Positions 42,962-49,890 of a stretch of 64,000 nt of DNA are shown piece after piece (position 1 is the stretch's first letter; each line of letters begins with the position of its first letter). The notes under the pieces were generated by a model, which ran no database searches, had not been told where the DNA came from, and saw only the letters and a list, made by a program, of their open reading frames with translations. Where the stretch lies: the NCBI RefSeq assembly GCF_001420695.1, contig NZ_LJJB01000007.1:62001-126000 (forward strand). Reading direction: 5' to 3'. Origin of the DNA: Brevibacillus choshinensis. GTDB lineage: Bacteria > Bacillota > Bacilli > Brevibacillales > Brevibacillaceae. Made by a program: the position numbers and the translations under genes.

Positions 42962-44380
42962 TCACCTTCGCCTGTTTTTCTTGGCTGTCGGTTTCGGTTT
43001 TGCTTTGGCTGCCCGTGGAAAACCACTTACATAGGCTGCATACTCAAGCATACGCACAACCGAGGGTCGAGCGCGTCGGTGAGGTTCTTCCACACCTTCT
43101 GGCAGGGGAACGGTGTTGGCAGTCTTGGATGGTTTGCTGTTTACTTCAAGCAACCAAACATGACCGCGCACATCTACACCGAGATCGACTCCAAACTCCG
43201 CGTAATGACCTGGTAATGCTTCTTCGAGTAGCACGGACAGCTTCAAGGCAACGGCTCTCAGCGTCTGAGGAGTGGGGCGGAAAGAGCTCGCCCATGGACC
43301 GCATAGACGCAGAGCCTGAAGTGGAGGCAGCATCGAACCGCCTCGTGAAATGTTGGAGACGATGCGATTTTGCCCCAAGCGAGCTACCATGGAAGTGACG
43401 GACCATTCACCTTTTCGGTCTTTTTGCACCAAAACACGAAAATCTGTTGGACGATTCTGGATGCCAATCAGTGCTAAACCTTGCTGCAGCAGGTAGGGTT
43501 TGTTTTTGGTTTGTTTAGATAGATACTGATGTAACGTTTGAATGCTAGAAAAAGTCTTGTTGAGTCCTCCTGGTCGAGCGAGCTGGTAGCCCGTATCGGT
43601 TCTGCGCAGACGGATGATTCCTCGACCCATGCTGCCGTTAGCGGGTTTTGCGTAAACCATGCGATGAGAGGCAAGCATACTTTTTAAATCATCCTGACTG
43701 TGATAGCGGACCATTTTGGGGAGGTAGGCTTCTGCTGCTTCCTGATTTTCCAGAGCGGCGTGTACATGCCACTTATTCAAGAATTGCTCATTAAAAAACG
43801 GGATGTTGGCGTCTTTGCAGCGCTGGACCCAATTGGCCATCTGTTCGCTTCGCTCCCGTTGTCTGGAAACAAGTCGGTTGTAAATGCATTGGGGTAGCGG
43901 CAAAACCTTTTGTCTCCAGACGCCGCCCTTTCGCACAAGCCCACGGACGATGCCTGCCTCCCAATTGACATCTTGAAGCCGGAAAACACAAATGATTCCA
44001 CCGCGTTTGTGGCAAATATCGGCTGATTCATTGAAGAATGGGGTCAGGGGTCCAAAGGGGGATTGCGGAAACTGCGAATTGTAGGTAGAGACAAGAATAC
44101 CCAAAAAGGGTCCAAATACAAGAGACTGCTGGTTCGCCTGGTAACTGGCCAGCAGGGGGATTCCCGTAGGCAGATGCAGCGCTTGGGCGATCGATGGTCG
44201 GATCAAAGTGCCTCCGTTCCGATCTATGCTGCTTACTCGGGCGCGAACCTGTTTGCTTCCGAATTGGACGGTGAGGGTAGTAGTAGAGAGATACCATTTG
44301 CGCATGTGCGCCTGGGGCAGGTAAAGGTCTACTTCCGACTTTGGCTCGTATGCTTGAACGATGGTTGGAACGTAAGACAT
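42962..44380 (-). CDS. YheC/YheD-family ATP-grasp protein, paralogue 1
   Basis: 472 residues from ATG 44380 (GGGAAGGGG upstream); a longer frame to 44404 has no site. N-terminal barrel (~1-85) like paralogue 3, then LVFGPFLGILVSTY. Core blocks: HRMVYAKPANGSMGRGIIRL, PTDFRVLVQKDRKGEW, EFGVDLGVDVRGHVWLLEVNSKPSK; the C-terminus is a Lys/Arg-rich tail (KPKPTAKKNRRR) absent from the others and possibly binding an anionic surface. First gene of the four-paralogue operon. Confidence 0.88.
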   Translation of the reverse strand: MSYVPTIVQAYEPKSEVDLYLPQAHMRKWYLSTTTLTVQFGSKQVRARVSSIDRNGGTLIRPSIAQALHLPTGIPLLASYQANQQSLVFGPFLGILVSTYNSQFPQSPFGPLTPFFNESADICHKRGGIICVFRLQDVNWEAGIVRGLVRKGGVWRQKVLPLPQCIYNRLVSRQRERSEQMANWVQRCKDANIPFFNEQFLNKWHVHAALENQEAAEAYLPKMVRYHSQDDLKSMLASHRMVYAKPANGSMGRGIIRLRRTDTGYQLARPGGLNKTFSSIQTLHQYLSKQTKNKPYLLQQGLALIGIQNRPTDFRVLVQKDRKGEWSVTSMVARLGQNRIVSNISRGGSMLPPLQALRLCGPWASSFRPTPQTLRAVALKLSVLLEEALPGHYAEFGVDLGVDVRGHVWLLEVNSKPSKTANTVPLPEGVEEPHRRARPSVVRMLEYAAYVSGFPRAAKAKPKPTAKKNRRR

Positions 44381-44414
44381 GGTTATCCCCTTCCCATCAG
44401 GCATGAAGTTAGTC

Positions 44415-44442
44415 TATGGTATGAGTAGGGAAATGGTTTGGT
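44415..44442 (-). promoter_or_regulatory. Possible mother-cell (sigma-K/E) promoter of the yheC/D operon
   Basis: On the minus strand CATACCATA (44415-44423) fits the sigma-K -10 pattern CATAnnnTA, with AC 17 bases upstream as the minimal -35. CATACCAT also resembles a sigma-E -10. It lies 35 bases before ATG 44380. Confidence 0.4.
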
Positions 44443-44473
44443 TCCATGCATAGAAGAGAGGTTGTTAGTATAT

Positions 44474-45631
44474 ATGAATGTTTTTACAATATTAGTAAAC
44501 ATCGGGGTCGGTTCCGTCATAGGCGGAGTGACCAACGAACTTGCGATCCGGATGCTTTTCCGGCCGTTGAAGCCTTGGTACATCGGGCGTTGGCGAGTTC
44601 CTTTCACTCCTGGTCTAATCCCTAGTAGGCGAGATGACATCGCCATACAAATGGGCAGATTGGTGGAAGAGCATCTGCTCACGATGGAGGGTGTAAAGCG
44701 GGCATTAACCCAGAGCGGACTGGAGAACACGTTGGCAGACTGGATGAATCGGGTTGCGACGGACTGGATGACAGATGAACAAAGTTTGCGTCAGGTTCTG
44801 CAACGGGCGCTTCCCCAAATCTTTCAAGAGGACGGCACCTGGAGCGACTCCCTTCGCCAACCACTGCAGCTGCATTGGCAGACTTTTGTGGACCGCACGC
44901 TTTATCAATATGAAGAAAAGAAATTGCGTGAGCTGGTTCCACCTGCCGGACGGGAGCGTCTGGACACGGCGCTGGATACGGTCAGCGAGCTGTTACTGAT
45001 GAGGCTCCGCGAATTTCTGCATTCGCCGGAGGGCCAGCAGTCCTTGCAATCAATGATTCGTGGTCTACTAGGCGGTGGAGGGGGCATGTTTGGTGGACTG
45101 GTCGGCATGTTCCTCGGAGATGACAAGATTCTGGGCAAGCTGCTGCCTCACTTGGATGACCTCTTGCAACGCCCGGAGCTGTCGCAAAAGCTGCGTCAAA
45201 TGCTGGGGATTGAAACGGACAAGCTGCTCGATAAAAACGTGGGCGAGCTTGTGCAGTGGATCGGCCGTGATCAGATCGATGACTGGTCCCGAGCGCTGTT
45301 TACGAGACTGGAAGAGCAGAGTCTGAGAATCGTGGATGAGCCGTTGTCCCGCCTCACTTCACCATTCCAGAATGCGGTCAACACGGAGCTCATTCCCCGT
45401 TTGACGCGGTGGATGATAGAGACGCTGGAAAAGAATGTGGAACTTATTTTTCAAAAGCTCGCGATTCGCGAGATCGTGACCCGCCAGGTAGAAGGATTCC
45501 CGATTGAGAGGATCGAAGAAATGGTGGTCGGCATTTCCGGTCGTGAGTTCCGCATGATTACTGTGCTCGGTTTTATACTAGGTGGTATTATAGGGCTTGT
45601 TCAGGGATTGCTCTCTAGCTGGCTAGGTTAG
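44474..45631 (+). CDS. yheB: DUF445 membrane protein YheB
   Basis: 385 residues from ATG 44474, near the 377 of B. subtilis YheB. A first membrane helix with ILVNIGVGSVIGGVTNELAIRMLFRP and the DUF445 signature RVPFTPGLIPSRRDDIAIQMGRLVEEHLL, a long helical middle with a Gly-rich stretch (GLLGGGGGMFGG), and a final membrane helix MITVLGFILGGIIGLVQGLL. Function unknown. It is divergent from the YheC/D operon, as yheB is near yheC/D in Bacillus. The 5' AGAGAGG is 12-18 bases away, a weak site. Confidence 0.88.
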   Translation: MNVFTILVNIGVGSVIGGVTNELAIRMLFRPLKPWYIGRWRVPFTPGLIPSRRDDIAIQMGRLVEEHLLTMEGVKRALTQSGLENTLADWMNRVATDWMTDEQSLRQVLQRALPQIFQEDGTWSDSLRQPLQLHWQTFVDRTLYQYEEKKLRELVPPAGRERLDTALDTVSELLLMRLREFLHSPEGQQSLQSMIRGLLGGGGGMFGGLVGMFLGDDKILGKLLPHLDDLLQRPELSQKLRQMLGIETDKLLDKNVGELVQWIGRDQIDDWSRALFTRLEEQSLRIVDEPLSRLTSPFQNAVNTELIPRLTRWMIETLEKNVELIFQKLAIREIVTRQVEGFPIERIEEMVVGISGREFRMITVLGFILGGIIGLVQGLLSSWLG

Positions 45632-45636
45632 TAAAA

Positions 45637-45692
45637 CTGAAAAGAAACTGTAAACCACCTGTAATATTCCTGTAATATAAGAGGGGTAAGAT
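45637..45692 (+). promoter_or_regulatory. Four phased heptamer direct repeats and a -10: OmpR/PhoB-type operator-promoter
   Basis: CTGAAAA (45637), CTGTAAA (45648), CTGTAAT (45659) and CTGTAAT (45670) begin exactly 11 bases apart, separated by four-base spacers, the layout of PhoB/PhoP-family binding sites. TAAGAT (45687-45692) lies 10 bases after the last repeat, the usual place for a -10 in an activated promoter of this class. Confidence 0.6.
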
Positions 45693-45735
45693 AAAACTAC
45701 GATGAAAACCCCCTTAATGATATACTTTCTGATTC

Positions 45736-45764
45736 GGTAGCTTGAAAAAGCTACCCTTTTTTTT
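45736..45764 (+). terminator. Strong terminator/attenuator between yheB and ytoI
   Basis: GGTAGCTT-GAAA-AAGCTACC perfect stem-tetraloop followed by C and nine T. It ends yheB transcripts and would also end any short transcript from the 45687 promoter, 76 bases before ytoI. A 12-codon ORF (ATG 45702 to TAG 45738-45740) runs into its left arm. Confidence 0.88.
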
Positions 45765-45840
45765 TGCCTCACCTTCGGGTATATTGTTCCAAGGAGCCAG
45801 TACGTTGAACGGGTGGGAGAGTAGGAAGGGGGAAAGCGAC

Positions 45841-47151
45841 TTGGCAACAAAACACGAACAAATCTTGCAATATATTGATCGCCTTCCGATCGGCTCAAAG
45901 ATATCGGTGCGGCAGATCGCCAAGGACCTGGACGTGAGCGAGGGTACGGCTTATCGTGCGATCAAGGAAGCCGAGACGCAAGGCTACGTCAGTACCATTG
46001 AGCGTGTCGGGACGGTACGAATTGAGAAAAAACAGAAAGAAAATATAGAGCGGCTTACTTTCGCCGAAGTAGTCAATATCGTCGACGGGCATGTGCTGGG
46101 TGGGCGAGAAGGCTTGCACAAGACATTGAATAAATTCGTCATCGGTGCGATGCAGCTGGAAGCCATGATGCGCTACATTGATGCTGGTAGTTTGTTAATC
46201 GTAGGGAACCGCTATCAGGCTCACAAAATCGCCCTGCAGCAAGGAGCTGCGGTGTTGATCACCGGGGGCTTCGATACGAGCGAAGAGATCAAGCAATTGG
46301 CGGATCGCCTTGCGCTGCCGATAATTTCGTCTAGCTACGATACGTTTACTGTAGCTTCCATGATCAACCGGGCCATTTACGATCGCCTGATTAAAAAAGA
46401 AATCGTCATGGTAGAGGATGTGCTCAAGCCGCTGGCAGAAACACCGGTCTTGTTACCATCCGATCCTGTGGCCAAATGGCATCAATATACAGAGCTGTAT
46501 CAGGACACACGCTTCCCTGTCGTAGATGAGCATATGCGCTTGATCGGGATCGTAACCTCCAAAGACATCATCGGCCATGAAGAGACCGCGACGATTGACA
46601 AGGTTATGACCAAAAATCCGATTACGACCTCTCCGCGAGTATCGGTGGCTTCATCGGCGCACACGATGGTATGGGAAGGAATCGAGCTGTTACCTGTTGT
46701 GGATAATCACCGAAAGCTGGTGGGTGTCCTTAGTCGGAACGACGTATTAAAAGCCCTGCAATATACAGCCAAGCAGCCGCAAATGAGTGAAACGTTCCCG
46801 AATTTGATCATGTCCCACTTCCGCGAAGAGCGTAAGGCGGATGAACTCTTGTACCTAGGCGACGTGACACCGCAGATGACCAACCATCTCGGAACCATCG
46901 CGAGCGGAATCATGACCACAGTTATGGTAGAAGCCGCCTGTAATTTGTTGCGTCACCATCGGCGAGGGGATATGGTGCCGGAAAACGTCACAGTCTATTT
47001 CCTGAAGCCTGTGCAGATGGAGAGCCAGATAGAAGTACAACCGCGCTTGCTGGATATCAGCCGCCGCTTTGGTAAAGTAGAAGTGTCTGTCTACCATGGG
47101 GAGCAGCTGGTCGGTCAGGCGATGGTGACGGCACAAATCATCGAACGATAA
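45841..47151 (+). CDS. ytoI: YtoI: HTH + DRTGG + CBS pair + hotdog domain protein
   Basis: 436 residues from TTG 45841 (GGAAGGGGG upstream); the frame open to 45742 runs through the terminator. Winged-HTH at the N-terminus (IGSKISVRQIAKDLDVSEGTAYRAI), DRTGG-like domain (~70-180; GAMQLEAMMRYI, AAVLITGGFDTS), two CBS motifs (~195-310; DTRFPVVDEHMRLIGIVTSKDIIG, ELLPVVDNHRKLVGVLSRNDVL) and a C-terminal thioesterase-like hotdog domain (LGTIASGIMTTVMVEAACNLL). Cytosolic, probably a nucleotide- or acyl-thioester-sensing regulator; no function established for B. subtilis YtoI. Confidence 0.9.
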   Translation: MATKHEQILQYIDRLPIGSKISVRQIAKDLDVSEGTAYRAIKEAETQGYVSTIERVGTVRIEKKQKENIERLTFAEVVNIVDGHVLGGREGLHKTLNKFVIGAMQLEAMMRYIDAGSLLIVGNRYQAHKIALQQGAAVLITGGFDTSEEIKQLADRLALPIISSSYDTFTVASMINRAIYDRLIKKEIVMVEDVLKPLAETPVLLPSDPVAKWHQYTELYQDTRFPVVDEHMRLIGIVTSKDIIGHEETATIDKVMTKNPITTSPRVSVASSAHTMVWEGIELLPVVDNHRKLVGVLSRNDVLKALQYTAKQPQMSETFPNLIMSHFREERKADELLYLGDVTPQMTNHLGTIASGIMTTVMVEAACNLLRHHRRGDMVPENVTVYFLKPVQMESQIEVQPRLLDISRRFGKVEVSVYHGEQLVGQAMVTAQIIER

Positions 47152-47161
47152 CCAAAAAGGT

Positions 47162-47208
47162 AAAAGGCCAACTGGACATCGAAAGCGTCCGGTATGGCCT
47201 TTTTTTAG
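47162..47208. terminator. Bidirectional terminator between ytoI and the aminopeptidase gene
   Basis: AAAGGCCA-ACTGGAC and GTCCGGT-ATGGCCTTT arms around a nine-base loop with T7 on the right and an A-rich left flank. Confidence 0.85.
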
Positions 47209-47209
47209 C

Positions 47210-48445
47210 TTACGCTTCGACCCAATTTCCTTTGCGGAACAGTGGTACCAACGTGCCATCTGCAAGTTCGCCGTCAATGTCGAGCTGATCCGATCCAATC
47301 ATAAAATCCTCGTGAACCACGCTGATGTTTGCACCACGTTCTAACAACTCTTCTTTTGACAGGCCGGTTCCTCCCTCGAGATTAAACGGATAGGCGCTGC
47401 CGAGAGCAAAGTGGCAGGATGCATTTTCGTCTACCCCGGTGTTGTAGAAGATTCGATTCAGATTGGAAATAGGGGAATCGTGTGGTACGAGAGCAACCTC
47501 CCCGAGATAGCGAGCACCATCGTCCGTTTCCAGAAATGACTGTAAGGCATCGTAGCCTACTTTTGCTGAGAAATCTGTGACTTTGCCATCCTGAAAAGTC
47601 AGGGAAAACCGATCGACGATTGTACCGCTCAAAATGAGTGGCATCGTACTGGAAACCGTGCCGTTTGTCCCTTGGCGGCGTGGCATTGTAAAGACTTCCT
47701 CGGTGGGTACATTCGCGATAAATTCTACGCCTGCCTGATTGAGACTGCTGCCGCCTGCCCATAAATGATGGTCGACTAACTCGACAGTCAGATCTGTTCC
47801 TGGTCCTTTATAATACAGCTTTTTATACTGTTTTTCGTTTAATTTCCCACACAAGGACTTCAGATTCTGAATGTGCTGCTGCCACGCACTGACAGGGTCG
47901 TTTTGATCTACGCGGGTCATGTGAAAAACGGCTTCCCACAAAGCCTGTATACGTTCCGGGTACGGTAGCTCTGGGAAAGCTTTGTCCGCCCATGCTTGTG
48001 TCGGGGCATTGATCAGGCACCAGCTCAATTTATTGGACCGGACGTAGCCCAAGTATTTTTGTCTAGCTGTCGCAGCCGCCAACCTTGCAGCACTGACCTT
48101 GGCATTGTCGATCCCATCAAATAATTCAGGATTGGGTACATCGATTTGGAGTAGTGCGCCGCCTGACTCTGCGAGCTGTTCCATGGAGGACGCGATCCAC
48201 TGCGGATAATAGTGAAACGACTCGTCGCTCGCATATTCAAATCGGGCACGAGTAACGGCATCGTCGTCCCACACGACCTGCACGTAAGTAGCTCCAGCTT
48301 CGTACGCTTTACGGACGATGATCCGGACGAATTCAGCGCACTCCAGCGGTGCACCTAGATACAGGACCTGTCCGGGTTGCAGGTTTACACCTACTTTGAT
48401 GACAAGCTCCGCGTACTTGTGTATGTGCTGCTCGAACGGATTCAT
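47210..48445 (-). CDS. ampS: M29-family aminopeptidase (AmpS/PepS type)
   Basis: 411 residues from ATG 48445 (AGAGGTC upstream). Starts MNPFEQHIHKYAELVIKVGVNLQPGQVLYL, the standard opening of thermophilic aminopeptidase family M29. The metal site includes E-F-I-A-N-V-P-T-E-E-V-F (GVEFIANVPTEEVFTMPRRQGTNG), followed by ALVPHDSPISNLNRIFYNTGVDENASCHFALGSAY, and HEDFMIGSDQLDIDG near the end. A cytosolic co-catalytic dimetal (Co/Zn) exopeptidase of broad specificity. Monocistronic and divergent from the ArsR-type gene. Confidence 0.93.
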   Translation of the reverse strand: MNPFEQHIHKYAELVIKVGVNLQPGQVLYLGAPLECAEFVRIIVRKAYEAGATYVQVVWDDDAVTRARFEYASDESFHYYPQWIASSMEQLAESGGALLQIDVPNPELFDGIDNAKVSAARLAAATARQKYLGYVRSNKLSWCLINAPTQAWADKAFPELPYPERIQALWEAVFHMTRVDQNDPVSAWQQHIQNLKSLCGKLNEKQYKKLYYKGPGTDLTVELVDHHLWAGGSSLNQAGVEFIANVPTEEVFTMPRRQGTNGTVSSTMPLILSGTIVDRFSLTFQDGKVTDFSAKVGYDALQSFLETDDGARYLGEVALVPHDSPISNLNRIFYNTGVDENASCHFALGSAYPFNLEGGTGLSKEELLERGANISVVHEDFMIGSDQLDIDGELADGTLVPLFRKGNWVEA

Positions 48446-48526
48446 GGGCAGACCTCTTTTCAAGAAAATAGGATGGCTTCCGTTAGTACGAATGCAATGG
48501 AACAATTGTTTCAAATTTCCATGTGG

Positions 48527-48578
48527 TTGACAAGGTGAGAGAGAATGAGTACCATCTAATTAAATGACTATCTAATTA
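48527..48578 (+). promoter_or_regulatory. Promoter overlapped by a tandem ATCTAATTA operator
   Basis: TTGACA (48527-48532), 17 bases, TACCAT (48550-48555). ATCTAATTA occurs at 48554-48562 and again at 48570-48578 (16-base period), each half-palindromic, covering the -10 edge and start site, where an ArsR-type repressor would autoregulate. Confidence 0.55.
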
Positions 48579-48612
48579 GGTGAAGTAATGAAAACGAAAC
48601 GGGTGATGGCAC

Positions 48613-49227
48613 ATGCAATTAGACAAACTTGTAGCCTTTCATAAAGCACTGGCTGACCCGACGCGCATTCGCATTCTCGCGATCTTGGCGAATGGACCAC
48701 TACACGGGCAGGCTCTGGCAGGAAAAATGGGAGTGACGCCTCCGACGATCACGCACCATATGGCAAAACTGCGTGAGGCAGGAGTGGTTTATGAGAGAAG
48801 GGACAAGAACACGATTTATTTTTACGTGCACGAACTCAACATGAAACGGCAGTCACAAGCCATTTTGGATGTACTGGAAAAAGCAAAGAATGCACAGGGC
48901 GATTGGATGGAGGAAGCTCCAGAGGTAGATCAGAGGAGGGAGAGCATGGCAGCAGAACAATTACAGGTCATCCGCAACTTTATGACGCAGGATGGTAAGC
49001 TCAAACAAATACCGGTTCAACGTAAGAAAAAGCTGATTGTTTTGGAACATTTGGTACGCGGACTAGAGAGAGGAAGAAAGTATCAGGAGAAGGAGATCAA
49101 TGAGTACATCAAGGCGTTCCATGAAGATTTTGCCACGATCCGTCGCGAGTTCGTCATGAATCACTATATGTATCGGGAGGACGGGATCTACGAGTTGAAT
49201 CCTGAGGAGATGTGGGCGAAGGAGTAA
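48613..49227 (+). CDS. ArsR-family regulator with C-terminal DUF2087
   Basis: 204 residues; ATG 48613, with a weak GGGTGATGG site. N-terminal winged HTH of ArsR type (FHKALADPTRIRILAIL, LHGQALAGKMGVTPPTITHHMAKLREAGVV); there is no CxC metal site, so not a classical metal sensor. The C-terminal half (~110-204) with KLKQIPVQRKKKLIVLEHLVRGLERGRKYQEKEINEYIKAFHEDFATIRREFVMNHYMYRE is a DUF2087 domain, found fused to regulators in Bacillus. Target genes unknown; repeats in its own promoter suggest autoregulation. A G-rich hairpin (49243-49272) without a T-run follows. Confidence 0.85.
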   Translation: MQLDKLVAFHKALADPTRIRILAILANGPLHGQALAGKMGVTPPTITHHMAKLREAGVVYERRDKNTIYFYVHELNMKRQSQAILDVLEKAKNAQGDWMEEAPEVDQRRESMAAEQLQVIRNFMTQDGKLKQIPVQRKKKLIVLEHLVRGLERGRKYQEKEINEYIKAFHEDFATIRREFVMNHYMYREDGIYELNPEEMWAKE

Positions 49228-49402
49228 AAGAATATAAAAAAGGACAACCGTCAGCACTGCACTCGGGTTGTCTGAAGCAATAAGATGTCACACAGGGACA
49301 TTATAGCCTACGTATAAAAGGTTTAGCTACACGAAACGGCTGGAAACGGAGGTAAGAGATTTCCAGCCCTCCCTCTCGTCCTCCAATCTTCTACTTTCCG
49401 CG

Positions 49403-49726
49403 CTACACGCCTTTCTTTAATTCAGCGAGCCATAGAGTTTTATAACGAAAATAATTGCGTGTTCCCAAATACAAATTGATGATTCCCACGCCCAGCATCG
49501 CCAGAGCGACCACGATTCGGACCGTATCCAACTGCTCAAAGGTGAACTGATTGATGCCGAACAAGGTAACCAAAAGCCCCAAGGCGATATTCATTTTTCC
49601 CAGGGTCATGCGGGAAGCCAGCGGATGGATGCCCTGTCTGCGGGCATGGATGCTGAAATACACACTGGCAACCAGCGATGCGAGTACGCCGGTCAAGTAA
49701 AAGGCAGACCACATATACGGATTCAT
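49403..49726 (-). CDS. ytpI: YtpI-family membrane protein
   Basis: About 107 residues with three hydrophobic segments (YLTGVLASLVASVYFSIHARR, MNIALGLLVTLFGINQFTF, VVALAMLGVGIINLYLGTRNY). FGINQF is a recognisable YtpI motif, and the position divergent from dnaE is that of B. subtilis ytpI. The start is uncertain: ATG 49726 directly abuts a GAGAGG, and TTG 49738 is an alternative. The gene shares its upstream region, with a LexA box, with dnaE. Function unknown. Confidence 0.8.
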   Translation of the reverse strand: MNPYMWSAFYLTGVLASLVASVYFSIHARRQGIHPLASRMTLGKMNIALGLLVTLFGINQFTFEQLDTVRIVVALAMLGVGIINLYLGTRNYFRYKTLWLAELKKGV

Positions 49727-49786
49727 CCTCTCTACCAATCTGGTATTATCCTACCAAAAGAGCGCAACGGTGGTCAAATTCCCAAA

Positions 49787-49833
49787 GAACATTTGTTCCT
49801 ATTACCCACGTGCGCATTTCTTTTCGGTATAAT
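49787..49833 (+). promoter_or_regulatory. LexA (SOS) box and -10 element of dnaE
   Basis: GAAC-ATTT-GTTC (49787-49798) is a perfect match to the Gram-positive LexA core GAACN4GTTC. TATAAT (49828-49833) follows, 58 bases before the dnaE start; the -35 is poor. Confidence 0.6.
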
Positions 49834-49890
49834 AGAAAGTGGGGAAGAAAAAGAAACGATTTGGAACGGAACCAGAGAGGAAGGAACAGC

